Positions 52,407 through 61,104 of a DNA stretch of 64,000 bases are shown piece after piece. The stretch's first letter is position 1; every line of letters starts with the position of its first letter. The DNA is taken from the NCBI RefSeq assembly GCF_000731675.1, contig NZ_JMIT01000005.1:246508-310507 (forward strand), given 5' to 3'. The stretch comes from Pseudomonas capeferrum (GTDB lineage: Bacteria; Pseudomonadota; Gammaproteobacteria; Pseudomonadales; Pseudomonadaceae). Made by a program: the position numbers and the translations under genes. Under the pieces are notes generated by a model. That model searched no databases and was not told where the DNA came from. It saw only the letters and a list, made by a program, of their open reading frames with translations.

Positions 52407-53266
52407 ACGCCTTCAACACCTCGCACCTGCCCGCCGCCAACCAGGCCGACGTCTCCCCGCCGCTGGTCAGCTTCGAGGGGGTCGGTAAAGTCTTCAGCGT
52501 CGATGGCCAACCGTTCGAGGCCATCCGCGATTTCAACCTGGCGATCAACCAAGGCGAGTTCATCGCCATCGTGGGTGCGTCCGGCTGCGGCAAGTCCACC
52601 CTGCTGCGCCTGCTGGTCGGGCTCGACACCGACTACAGCGGCAGCATCCGCGTCGATGGGCAGCCGGTCAGGGGCATCGGTGGCGAGCGCGGCATCGTGT
52701 TTCAGGAACACCGCCTGTTCCCTTGGCTGACGGTGGAGCAGAACATCGCCCTGGGGCTGGTCAACGAGTTGCTCACCCAGGGCGAACGCGCCAGGCGGGT
52801 GCATGAGTTCGTTTTGCTGGTCGGGCTCAGCGGGTTCGAATCGGCTTACCCACACCAGCTTTCCGGTGGCATGGCCCAGCGCGTCGCGATTGCCCGCGGG
52901 TTGGTGGCAAGCCCGCGTATTCTGCTGCTCGACGAGCCTTTCGGTGCCCTCGATGCACTGACCCGCCAGCAACTGCAGGATGAACTGCTGGCGATTCGTG
53001 AACGCGCCGGCATCACCACCCTGTTGGTGACGCACGATGCCGAGGAGGCGACGTACCTGGCTGACCGGGTGGTGGTGCTGGAACCACGGCCGGGGCGGAT
53101 CAAGTCGGTGGTCGAGATTGATCTGCCGCACCCGCGGCTGCGTACGGGCGTGGCATTGCATGGGCTGCGCGAAAAGGTGCTGCACCAGATCACCGGTGAC
53201 GGTGGTTACCTGCCGCAACCGGCGCGCCGGGTCGAAGGGCTGCGGCCTGAACTGATTGCGCTATGA
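52403..53266 (+). CDS. atsC: Sulfate-ester ABC transporter, ATP-binding protein
   Basis: A 287-residue ABC ATPase of the SsuB/TauB type. Walker A is GASGCGKST, the signature is LSGGMAQR, Walker B is ILLLDEPFGALD and the switch histidine is in LVTHDAEEA. It starts inside the atsB stop (ATGA overlap). The N-terminal arm of about 25 residues is variable. Confidence 0.93.
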   Translation: MNAFNTSHLPAANQADVSPPLVSFEGVGKVFSVDGQPFEAIRDFNLAINQGEFIAIVGASGCGKSTLLRLLVGLDTDYSGSIRVDGQPVRGIGGERGIVFQEHRLFPWLTVEQNIALGLVNELLTQGERARRVHEFVLLVGLSGFESAYPHQLSGGMAQRVAIARGLVASPRILLLDEPFGALDALTRQQLQDELLAIRERAGITTLLVTHDAEEATYLADRVVVLEPRPGRIKSVVEIDLPHPRLRTGVALHGLREKVLHQITGDGGYLPQPARRVEGLRPELIAL

Positions 53267-53366
53267 ATGGCTAGCGCGCGCTGCCACAGGATCACCCCGG
53301 GGAAAAACAGCCACAGATCAAGGCGATGGACGCAACCGAAACAGATGGGTATCATGCGTGCGCGTT

Positions 53367-53443
53367 GCACTCGTAGCTCAGCTGGATAGAGTACTGCCCT
53401 CCGAAGGCAGGGGTCGTGGGTTCGAATCCCGCCGAGTGCGCCA
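53367..53443 (+). tRNA. tRNA-Arg (anticodon CCG)
   Basis: A complete cloverleaf. Acceptor arms GCACTCG and CGAGTGC pair perfectly, followed by G and an encoded CCA. The D arm contains AGCTCAGCTGGATAGAGT, the anticodon arm CTGCC-CTCCGAA-GGCAG gives anticodon CCG, and the T arm has GGGTTCGAATCCC. It decodes CGG. An intrinsic terminator follows 8 bases later. No integrated element is seen at its 3' end. Confidence 0.97.
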
Positions 53444-53450
53444 TCTTCGA

Positions 53451-53479
53451 AAGCCCTGGGATTATTCCCGGGGCTTTTT
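53451..53479 (+). terminator. Intrinsic terminator of tRNA-Arg
   Basis: AAGCCCTGGG and CCCGGGGCTT form a stem with one G-T pair around ATTATT, and a T-run follows. Confidence 0.85.
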
Positions 53480-53604
53480 CGTTTGTGCGACATGTCGCGT
53501 TTCTGGTACTCCCGTACCGCAGAGCATTGGTGTTAGCGTGGGCACCTTCCCGTTTTTCGAACGGGTACCTCCCTACAACGATTCGCGAAGGAATGCGCGC
53601 ACCC

Positions 53605-55335
53605 ATGCACCTGAAAAAACTCACCGCAACCTCACTGCTGCTGGCCAGTATCGGCCTGTTCAGCGTGCCGGCCCAGGCCAACCTCTCCCAGCAACAATCT
53701 GCGGCCATCATCAAGGCCTACGACGGCACCGACCCTGCGGACTTCAAGCAGTTCATCGGCAAGCTCAACGGCAGCGACCTGGCCAAGGCCGACAACCTCG
53801 GCGATACGCTGAGCGCCTACCTGGCCAACAAACCCCTGGCCGTCGAACAGCAAAACGAGATCAACCGCCTGCTGGGCCTGTATACCCGCATCAAGTACGG
53901 CAAGGCCGCCACCGAAACCCTGCGTGAACTGGTGGCCATCCCCACCTTCAGCGTCGACGGTGTGCCGCAGCACGAGAACCCGCAATTCCTGAAGATCGCC
54001 GACAAGATCAAAGCCCTGGCCGAAGGCTTTGGCCTGACGTTCCGCAATGTCGACAACCGGGTCTACGAGATCACCCTCGGCGAAGGCAAGGAAGTGGTCG
54101 GCATCCATGCCCACGCCGATGTGGTGCCGGTCAACCCGGACAACTGGAAGCTGGACGATGGCACCCGCCTCGACCCGTTCAAGGTCACCCTGGTAGGTGA
54201 CCGCATGTACGGCCGTGGCACCGAAGACGACAAGAACGGCATCGTCGTGGCGCTGTATGCACTGAAGGTGGCCAAGGACGAAAACCTGCCCCTGGCCCGG
54301 CAGCTGAAACTGCTGGTGGACACCACCGAAGAGACCAGCGGGGATGCCATCCCCTACTACTTCGAGCGCAACCCGACGCCCGACTACAACCTGGCGCTCG
54401 ATGGCGGCTACCCGGTGGTGATAGCCGAGAAGGGCTACGGCACGGTGATGGCCAGCTTCGACAAACGCGCCGCCAGCGGCCAGGGCGCTGAAATCACCCA
54501 CCTCACCGGCGGCCTGGCCACCAACCAGATCCCCACCACCTCGGTAGCCACCCTGGCCAGCGACAAGCCGGCTGAACTGGCAGCAAGCCTGAACAAGGCC
54601 GGTGCCGAGTACGTGAAGGGCAATGGCGGTGACTTCAAGATCGACGCCAAGGTGGCCGGCAAGGACGTGCTGCTGACCGTCACCGGCGTCTCGGCCCACT
54701 CTTCGGAGCCCGAGTCTGGGGTCAACCCGGTGGCGCGCATGCTGGTGTTCATCGATGGCCTGGGCCAACAGGTGCCGCTCAAGCACAACCAGTTCACCGA
54801 CGCCGCTCGCTATGCCAACGACAACTGGGGCCTGGACTACCTGGGCAAGAAGCTGGGCGTAGGCTTCGAAGATGCGTTCATGGGCCCGCTGACCGCCTCG
54901 CTGACCTTCGTCGGCGTGGATGACAAGGGGCTGAAACTGGCGGTGAACCTGCGCATCCCGAAAGGCAAGCCGGTCGCCACGATCAAGCAGGAACTGGTAG
55001 CCAGACTGGGCAAATGGACCAGCACCAGCCATGTCCCGGTCGCCTTCGACTACAGCCTCGACGAGCCGATGTTCCGCAACCCGGAAGGCGAATGGGTCAA
55101 GGCCCTGCTGGCCGTGGCCAGCGAAAACCTGGGCATGAAACATGAGTTCGGCACCTCGGCGGGTGCCACCTCGGTGCATGACCTGCCCAACGGCGTGCAA
55201 TTCGGCCTGGCCATGCCTGATGTGAAGTACACCGGGCATAACGACAACGAGTTCAAGACCGTGGAGCAGTTCATGCTGGATCTGCAGGTAGTGAGCGAGA
55301 TGGTCGCGCGCATCGGGCAGATGCCGAAGCTGTAA
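53605..55335 (+). CDS. Secreted M20-family dipeptidase
   Basis: A 576-residue zinc peptidase. A signal peptide ends AQA-NLS. The metal-binding pattern is complete: HAHADVVPV, the bridging aspartate in GRGTEDDKNG, the EETSGD catalytic glutamate, and a C-terminal histidine in YTGHNDNEF. The dimerisation insert contains SAHSSEPESGVNP. PepV-like enzymes cleave dipeptides; a periplasmic site is inferred from the signal peptide. GAAGGA lies 12 bases before the ATG at 53605; an ATG at 53593 touches that site and is unlikely. Confidence 0.88.
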   Translation: MHLKKLTATSLLLASIGLFSVPAQANLSQQQSAAIIKAYDGTDPADFKQFIGKLNGSDLAKADNLGDTLSAYLANKPLAVEQQNEINRLLGLYTRIKYGKAATETLRELVAIPTFSVDGVPQHENPQFLKIADKIKALAEGFGLTFRNVDNRVYEITLGEGKEVVGIHAHADVVPVNPDNWKLDDGTRLDPFKVTLVGDRMYGRGTEDDKNGIVVALYALKVAKDENLPLARQLKLLVDTTEETSGDAIPYYFERNPTPDYNLALDGGYPVVIAEKGYGTVMASFDKRAASGQGAEITHLTGGLATNQIPTTSVATLASDKPAELAASLNKAGAEYVKGNGGDFKIDAKVAGKDVLLTVTGVSAHSSEPESGVNPVARMLVFIDGLGQQVPLKHNQFTDAARYANDNWGLDYLGKKLGVGFEDAFMGPLTASLTFVGVDDKGLKLAVNLRIPKGKPVATIKQELVARLGKWTSTSHVPVAFDYSLDEPMFRNPEGEWVKALLAVASENLGMKHEFGTSAGATSVHDLPNGVQFGLAMPDVKYTGHNDNEFKTVEQFMLDLQVVSEMVARIGQMPKL

Positions 55336-55342
55336 GCAAGCG

Positions 55343-55369
55343 CACTGGGGCCGCAGCGCGGCCCCAGTG
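55343..55369. terminator. Bidirectional hairpin between convergent genes
   Basis: CACTGGGGCCGC and GCGGCCCCAGTG form a perfect 12-bp stem with a 3-base loop, placed between the M20 peptidase and vWA-like genes. There is no T-run on either side. Confidence 0.6.
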
Positions 55370-55374
55370 TCTGA

Positions 55375-56208
55375 TTACCGAAGGTCGGTGCTCAGGCTCG
55401 GTGTACCAAAGCCTTCCAGCGTCGCGTTGGACGCATTCAGGTACTGCGCCCAGAAGTTGTTCAGCGCATCCATGGTCTTGCCGGAACGGTAGGCATGCTT
55501 CACCGCGTCGGTGACCAGGCCTGCGCCAGACACATACACCCGTGCACCCTGCAGGTCCGCATACAGCCCCTTGCTTTGCGCAAGCTTGAGCTCGCTGGCG
55601 ACATCCAGCTGCTTGATCTGATTGGCGGCGTAGAAGCTGGTGTAGTCGGAATGCTCGAGCATGTCCGAAATCAGGTACACCACCCGCTCCTGGACACCCT
55701 GCTCCTTGCCCATGTCTTCACCCACGCGGCGCAGCGTGTTCATGATCTCGCTCTTGGGGATGTCCTGGCGGGCTTCACGCAGGCCTTTCACGAACAAGCC
55801 GCCAAAGCCTGCCTGAAAGGCTTTTTTCTGGGTCGCCAGGCACTGGTCCAGGCCACGCAGTTTGCGCATGTTCACATCGTCACGCACCTCGCCCTGCAAC
55901 GGCATGTCCAGCTCGCCGGCATACACCAGGCGCTGATACTCACCCGGCAGGAACGCCGAGAAGGTATACAGCCTGACGCGATCGCCCGGCTGCACGAACC
56001 GGTCGATCTGGCCCCAGCTGCTGCGCTGCAGGTCTTCAGGCATCGGGATGGTCTGATCGATGATCACCACCAGCTCGCGGCCGGTCCCTGCTGGCTTGAT
56101 ATCGGCCAGGCCGTTGCGCGTGTAGCAGCTCTGCAGGTCGTTGCGTTCGGCGGCCAGCGCTGCACACGGCAGCGCCAGCGCAAGGATCAGGGCCTTGGCA
56201 AGCCTCAT
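55375..56208 (-). CDS. Secreted vWA-like protein of a three-gene envelope operon
   Basis: A 277-residue protein with a signal peptide (cleavage about residue 19, ALA-A). The rest resembles a von Willebrand factor A fold: a first hydrophobic strand ending in Asp51 (RELVVIIDQTIP), and a later strand VVYLISDMLEHSDYTSFY. The metal-site motif DxSxS is changed to DQTIP, so metal binding may be altered. It overlaps the upstream membrane gene by 4 bases. I do not recognise a characterised relative. Confidence 0.7.
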   Translation of the reverse strand: MRLAKALILALALPCAALAAERNDLQSCYTRNGLADIKPAGTGRELVVIIDQTIPMPEDLQRSSWGQIDRFVQPGDRVRLYTFSAFLPGEYQRLVYAGELDMPLQGEVRDDVNMRKLRGLDQCLATQKKAFQAGFGGLFVKGLREARQDIPKSEIMNTLRRVGEDMGKEQGVQERVVYLISDMLEHSDYTSFYAANQIKQLDVASELKLAQSKGLYADLQGARVYVSGAGLVTDAVKHAYRSGKTMDALNNFWAQYLNASNATLEGFGTPSLSTDLR

Positions 56209-57821
56209 GACAGCATGCCCTCCTTGTTCGCCGGGAACAGGCCAAGCGCCTTCAGCGCCTGCTGTTGCTCGCGGATATCACGCAGTTGCGCCTCACTGAC
56301 ATTCAGCGCACGGCTGGCGGCAGCCAGGCTTTCTTCCGGCAGGCCGGTGACATCGTGGAAGTCCGACGCCTTGATAGCGGCCGGCTCGACCACTGCCGCA
56401 ACTGGGGCAGCTGGGGCAGCTGGGGCAACGGCAGGCCGGGGCTCGACCGGCGCTGCTGCGACGGCGACCGCAGCTGGCGCTGGCGCTGGCGCAACGGCTT
56501 CAACGGGCCGAACTGGCTTTTCCGGCTTCTCCGAGATTTTGTCTGCCTTGTGCTCGACGAAACTCAGGAAATTGCGGCGGGCGGTATTTTCCCCGTCCAA
56601 CGCAGTCAGCACGTTGGCATCGGTGTGATCGCGGCTGGACAACAAGGTCTGCAGGCGACGCAGCTTGTCATCGGCATGGCTGGCGATGGCCGAACGCTGC
56701 TGATCCATTGCATCGAGCATCTCTTCGGAGGTGGCGTACTTGTGGGTACGCTGCCAGGCGGTATGCGAGTGCGTACCGGCGAAGAAGTAGCGGCTCGCCA
56801 ACCACAGGCTGATGCCTTGAATCGCCACGTAGATCAGCGACAGCATCACATAGGTGGTCAGGCTGGCCTTGCGGATCGCCTGCATCTTGTCGTCGATGGT
56901 GGCGTTATCCGCTTCATCGTTGATGGCCTGGGACTCTGCCGGCAGGTCGAATGGCGACCCTGCAGTGCTGCTTTGCGAGGACGCTTCGGCACGCATGCCG
57001 TTGACCATTTCGGTCTCGATGCTGTCCAGGGTGGCCGAACGGATGACGAAGGCGCCGATGGCCATGGCAACCACGAACACACCACAAGTGATCAACCAGA
57101 AGAACTTGCGCGTGACGTTGGCGTTTACATCCTTTACGCGGGCCAGCAGCTGCTCGTAGTCAGGCTTGTCCGAGTCGTCGAACGAGTCTTCCAGGTTGAT
57201 CGCTTTGTTGGATTTCAGGGAGCGGGAGCGCTTGGAGGGCTCTTCACCTTGCCACCAGTGGCGGGCGCGGGCGACCAGGCTGTTGTGGTGCAACGCGTGC
57301 CCGGCGGCTTCGGCAAGAAACGCCGAGGCGACGGCCAGCAGGATCGCCACAAAAGCGGTCAGCCAATGACGGTCGTTGGTGGAGGCATCCATGTTCACCC
57401 AGCCGGCGACCACATAGGCGAAGCCCATGGCCTCGACCACCACCAACATCAGTACTACCGCCAATACCCACCACGGGCGCGCAGAACGCCCGGCCTCACC
57501 AGCCTTGGACAGGTAATCGAGGTAGGCGCTGTAGGCGTTCGCGTCCTTGGCGTACAGCTTGAATTTTTTGTTGTACACGTTCGCCAGGTTGACTTCGTGG
57601 TTGATCCAGCCGTCACCGTCGACCGAAGCTGGCTTGCGCGACAAGCGCGCCACCGTGCCGATCAAGGGGAAGCTGTGCCAGACACGGATCAGAAAGTAGG
57701 ACACCTCTTCCCAGTAGTTACGCACGATCACCGCCGTGATCAGCAGCGAAAGCAGGCCAGCGGAAAGCAACTGATTAGCGAGAATCAGCGATTTGAGTGC
57801 AGCAAGCGAAAAGTCTTCCAT
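56205..57821 (-). CDS. Uncharacterised five-TM inner-membrane protein
   Basis: A 538-residue protein with about five membrane helices (17-33, 117-141, 153-173, 240-260, 321-345). Polar domains lie between helices 1 and 2 and helices 3 and 4. After helix 5 comes a helical stretch and an Ala/Pro-rich linker (about 440-490). The final segment (about 490-538) is predicted helical. It is the middle gene of an operon with an OmpA-type lipoprotein upstream (22-base gap) and a vWA-like protein downstream. A scaffold linking the two membranes is possible. No family is recognised. Confidence 0.7.
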   Translation of the reverse strand: MEDFSLAALKSLILANQLLSAGLLSLLITAVIVRNYWEEVSYFLIRVWHSFPLIGTVARLSRKPASVDGDGWINHEVNLANVYNKKFKLYAKDANAYSAYLDYLSKAGEAGRSARPWWVLAVVLMLVVVEAMGFAYVVAGWVNMDASTNDRHWLTAFVAILLAVASAFLAEAAGHALHHNSLVARARHWWQGEEPSKRSRSLKSNKAINLEDSFDDSDKPDYEQLLARVKDVNANVTRKFFWLITCGVFVVAMAIGAFVIRSATLDSIETEMVNGMRAEASSQSSTAGSPFDLPAESQAINDEADNATIDDKMQAIRKASLTTYVMLSLIYVAIQGISLWLASRYFFAGTHSHTAWQRTHKYATSEEMLDAMDQQRSAIASHADDKLRRLQTLLSSRDHTDANVLTALDGENTARRNFLSFVEHKADKISEKPEKPVRPVEAVAPAPAPAAVAVAAAPVEPRPAVAPAAPAAPVAAVVEPAAIKASDFHDVTGLPEESLAAASRALNVSEAQLRDIREQQQALKALGLFPANKEGMLS

Positions 57822-57843
57822 TCAGGACGTCCTTGACGGGGAT

Positions 57844-59394
57844 TTATTTTTTGGCCGGGATCGGCTTGTAGGAAGCGACATACGCGTCACTGCCGGCGGC
57901 ATAGAACAAGGCACCCTCGTTGACTTCGGCGTTGCCTTTGCTGAACACGATATCCATGCAGGAAATCGAGGCCTGGGCATCACTGGCGAAGACCCGGTAC
58001 AGCACTTCGCTTTCGCCTTCATAGGTGTTGGCCACGGCGTTCATCGTCCGCGTCTTGTGCTGGGTGGGCAGCTTGTAGTCTTCGACCAGCTGAAGGATCG
58101 GCTGGCGATCGACCCGGGCGTTCTCGCGCAAGATCGAGACCGGCGACACGGTCACCAGGTGCCCGTTGACCAGGTTGGCCCAGACACGGTTGTTGTAGCC
58201 CGGCAGATAGTCCTTGGTGGCGCGCCGCTGCAAGGGCTGGTCATTGGCCATGCTCAGCACTTCACCGGCATTGCGTGGCCGGTCGGCTTCGCAGCTGGAC
58301 ATCGGCATCTGCGCCGCGTAGGCGCTGCTGATCAGCGTGAAACCGCTCTGTTTCGGCTTGATGTTCTGGGCCATGGTCCAGTTGTAGCTGGCAACCGGCG
58401 TACCCGCGAAATCGACTTGCGGTCGTGCGCCAGCAACGGCCTTGGCAGTGCTGGTGCTGGTGCTGGTGCTGGTGCTGGTGCTGGTCGCGGCAGGCGTACG
58501 CTGCGCCGTGGTGGCTTTGGTCGGCGCAGGCTTGCTGCTCGCTTGCGCCGTGGTGGCCGCCTGACGGGGCTTGGCGGCGGTCGAGGTGCCGTAGTGCAGG
58601 TAGCGGGTGTTGCTCGCTTCGGCCTGGGCACGCATTACCAGGGCCTGTTCGTTTGCCAGCTCGACGATTTCCACGCGGCGGTTCTTGCCACGCAGCAGCG
58701 GGTCGCTGTTGTCGGCGATCGGGCGCGATGCCCCGGCCCCTTGGTAGTAGATCGCGCCGGCCGGGATGCCGGCCTGCAGCATGACCTTGCCGACCGTCTT
58801 GGCGCGGCGCTCGGACAGCTTCTGGTTGAACTCGGCATTACCCACCGCATCGCTGTGGCCAACGATCAGCAGGCGACGTGCTTGCGCCTCCTTGGCGGCA
58901 GCCTGCTTGTCGCTGGCCGCAGGCTTGGCATACATCTGCGCCAGCTTGGCCACGGCCCGCTGGCCGCTTGCGGTCAGTTGGTCGGAACCGGTGGCGAACA
59001 TGCCGGTGTCCTCGATCTGAGTCACCAGGCCTGCCTGTTCAGGCACCGCCGTTACCACGGCGGCCGAGGCGACCGTCAACTGCTCGGTGGTGATCTTCAG
59101 GTTTTCTTCCTTGGCGATGCGGTCAAGCTCCTGCAGGCGGGACTGCCACACATAACCGACGACGCAACCCAAGGCGCCGCCAGCTGCGGCGCCGGGCAAG
59201 ATGCCGTCCTTGCCTTTGAGGGCATAACCGGCAGCCCCCCCGGCCACGGCCCCGACACCACAGAGCACTGGCAGGCCGTAGTCCTTGCCAATGTCTTTTA
59301 CAGTCTTGGAAATACTCTCCCTCTGTTGGCTGCTGCAACCGGCAGCGATCATGAAGGCGCAGCTTAGCGCTGTAAGGCGAAACATACTTTGCAT
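57844..59394 (-). CDS. OmpA-type lipoprotein with glycine zipper
   Basis: A 516-residue predicted lipoprotein. The signal peptide ends in a lipobox with Cys20 (FMIAAGC). A glycine-zipper segment (GVGAVAGGAAGYALKG...GAAAGGALGCVVG, about 46-80) follows. The OmpA peptidoglycan-binding domain (about 130-246) has Asp182 and Arg197 in GHSDAVG...LSERRAK. A Thr/Ser-Ala linker holds (TS)6 at about 304-315. The final 190 residues are unassigned, so the OmpA domain is internal rather than C-terminal. I chose the ATG at 59394, with AAGGAG upstream. First gene of the operon. Confidence 0.82.
   Translation of the reverse strand: MQSMFRLTALSCAFMIAAGCSSQQRESISKTVKDIGKDYGLPVLCGVGAVAGGAAGYALKGKDGILPGAAAGGALGCVVGYVWQSRLQELDRIAKEENLKITTEQLTVASAAVVTAVPEQAGLVTQIEDTGMFATGSDQLTASGQRAVAKLAQMYAKPAASDKQAAAKEAQARRLLIVGHSDAVGNAEFNQKLSERRAKTVGKVMLQAGIPAGAIYYQGAGASRPIADNSDPLLRGKNRRVEIVELANEQALVMRAQAEASNTRYLHYGTSTAAKPRQAATTAQASSKPAPTKATTAQRTPAATSTSTSTSTSTSTAKAVAGARPQVDFAGTPVASYNWTMAQNIKPKQSGFTLISSAYAAQMPMSSCEADRPRNAGEVLSMANDQPLQRRATKDYLPGYNNRVWANLVNGHLVTVSPVSILRENARVDRQPILQLVEDYKLPTQHKTRTMNAVANTYEGESEVLYRVFASDAQASISCMDIVFSKGNAEVNEGALFYAAGSDAYVASYKPIPAKK
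58448..58483. repeat. Hexanucleotide tandem repeat, six copies
   Basis: Six exact copies of GTGCTG (plus strand) encode (Thr-Ser)6 on the minus strand within the lipoprotein linker. A change in copy number keeps the frame. Confidence 0.9.
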
Positions 59395-59648
59395 TGCGGC
59401 TCCTTGCCGAACGAGGTCTAGATGATGGCAACTTGACATGCATTGTCACAGATTATTGGGAACATTGCCGCCCCCAGGAAGGTCGCCAGCACACTATATC
59501 TGGCCTGCCTCCTGCGCGAAGTACGCAATCGGCTCAACCATGACGTTTTTCAATCGCCTCCATGCCGTTTCCTGCATTGCCGTGCAGAGCGCCGTGCCGG
59601 ATGCTTTATTTACTTGGAGACAACGCTTTTTCCACCGCAGAGGCCCGT

Positions 59649-60086
59649 ATGAAAAACGTCGAACAAATCCTCAAAACCAAGTCGAAACACCAGACCGTTT
59701 ACACCATCGGCCCTGACGACTCGGTGCTGGAGGCCCTCAAGCTGCTCGCGGAGAAGAATATCGGCGCACTGCCGGTGGTGGAGAACAACCAGGTGGTGGG
59801 CATCGTCAGCGAACGCGATTACGCCCGCAAGCTGGTGCTCAAGGGCCGTTCGTCAGCAGCAACACCGGTGCGCGAGATCATGAGTGCCCCGGTAATCACG
59901 GTCGAACCCAAGCACAACCTGGAATACTGCATGAACCAGATGACCAACCTGCATTTGCGTCACCTGCCGGTGGTCAGCAACGGCGAGCTGCTCGGCCTGT
60001 TGTCGATCGGCGACCTGGTAAAGGAAACCATTGCCGAGCAGGCCAACCTGATCCTGCAGCTGGAGCAGTACATCCGCGGCGAATGA
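59649..60086 (+). CDS. Two-CBS-domain protein
   Basis: A 145-residue protein composed of a CBS pair: VYTIGPDDSVLEALKLLAEKNIGALPVVENN and APVITVEPKHNLEYCMNQMTNLHLRHLPVVSNG. Such stand-alone CBS proteins bind adenine nucleotides and regulate partners. I chose the ATG at 59649, with AGAGG 5 bases upstream. The gene starts 254 bases after the divergent lipoprotein gene and converges with the next gene across 6 bases. Confidence 0.88.
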   Translation: MKNVEQILKTKSKHQTVYTIGPDDSVLEALKLLAEKNIGALPVVENNQVVGIVSERDYARKLVLKGRSSAATPVREIMSAPVITVEPKHNLEYCMNQMTNLHLRHLPVVSNGELLGLLSIGDLVKETIAEQANLILQLEQYIRGE

Positions 60087-60092
60087 ACCGCG

Positions 60093-60731
60093 TCAATGGT
60101 AGGCGCGCTCCAGTTCGTCCAGTTGATGGTCGAAGCTGCGCAGGCGCGCCGACCAGGTATACACCAGCACTTCAAGGTCGCGATTGAGCACTGCGGTGGT
60201 ACCGTTGCCGGTACAGGTGGGCTCGCCCAGGTCGAGCTGGTAGCGCTCACGGGCCATGGCCGCCGCCACACTGGATAAGTCCCGCGCGTTGGCCAGCCAA
60301 TGGTGTTGATGATCGTGGATTTCGCGGTCGAGCGCCCGGCACTGGCGCTTGAGGGCATCCAGGCTCTGCTCCAGGGGCGTGCCCTTGAGCTCGCCCATGA
60401 CCTCTTCGAACGTACGCCCGGAATGCCAGTAGCTACCCCAGAAATAGCGGTCGAACACCGTTTCGACCCGGCGCAGGGCCACCTTGGTGTTCCAGATGGT
60501 CAGCAACGTTCGCCCCTGAATCACTTCGCGCTTGTTCAGGTGCAAGTGCTGCCAGGCGATCCAGGTCAGCGCCACCAGCGCAACCGCCACGGTGACCGCG
60601 GCGGCGGCGTAGAGAAACTGCACCGCCTGGTTCATCTGTTGCGTCTGCCTGATGCCATAGAAGTAACTGGCCGTCAGCGTGCCCAGGATCGTCACGGAGC
60701 ACCAGAAGCCTGGTGCGTAGGGATCTTTCAT
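60093..60731 (-). CDS. Conserved two-TM membrane protein
   Basis: A 212-residue protein with two hydrophobic segments near the N-terminus (about 8-25 and 38-60) and a long charged helical domain after them (FDRYFWGSYWHSGRTFEEVMGELKG...). No catalytic motif is seen and I cannot name the family. The helical domain would face the cytoplasm. Confidence 0.65.
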   Translation of the reverse strand: MKDPYAPGFWCSVTILGTLTASYFYGIRQTQQMNQAVQFLYAAAAVTVAVALVALTWIAWQHLHLNKREVIQGRTLLTIWNTKVALRRVETVFDRYFWGSYWHSGRTFEEVMGELKGTPLEQSLDALKRQCRALDREIHDHQHHWLANARDLSSVAAAMARERYQLDLGEPTCTGNGTTAVLNRDLEVLVYTWSARLRSFDHQLDELERAYH

Positions 60732-60800
60732 CGCGCTATCCCCTTATTGTTTTCCTGAGCATAGCAACGGCCAATCACTCGTCAGGTGCCGCTCGGCGCT

Positions 60801-61043
60801 TTATTTTCGGGGGCGACGTAACGCTTCGTTGAGTTGGTCAAAGGGCACCGCCCAATCGGCATCTTCATTGATGCTGTCCTTCAGGAAATTGCGCTGGGCG
60901 TCGGTCCAGAACGGGGCATCCACCAGCTTGATCTCGTTTTGCAGCGGTGAATGGCTGGTGATGAATTGATCGATACTCAAGGCATCTTCAGGCAAGCCCA
61001 GCTGTTTGAAAAGGTCTGCAAATGGGTGGGTAGGTGCTTCCAT
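60801..61043 (-). CDS. DUF2789-family small protein
   Basis: An 80-residue acidic cytoplasmic protein. THPFADLFKQLGLPEDALSID and DAPFWTDAQRNFLKDSINEDADWA match the DUF2789 family pattern. The function is unknown. I chose the ATG at 61043, directly after a strong AGGAGG site; a longer frame to 61118 adds unlike sequence. Confidence 0.8.
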   Translation of the reverse strand: MEAPTHPFADLFKQLGLPEDALSIDQFITSHSPLQNEIKLVDAPFWTDAQRNFLKDSINEDADWAVPFDQLNEALRRPRK

Positions 61044-61104
61044 GGTTCCTCCTGAAAGCCGGCCAGGCCGTCCACGACGCCCGCCCGGCATTGGTTTGAG
61101 AACA

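Noticed and set aside
53367..53605. Genomic island attachment at tRNA-Arg
   Set aside because: There is no integrase and no repeat of the tRNA 3' end in the window; a normal terminator and a chromosomal-looking gene follow.
55375..59394. Zorya-type defence system
   Set aside because: OmpA and membrane components are present, but the 5-TM protein lacks recognisable MotA-like features and there is no helicase or nuclease gene nearby.
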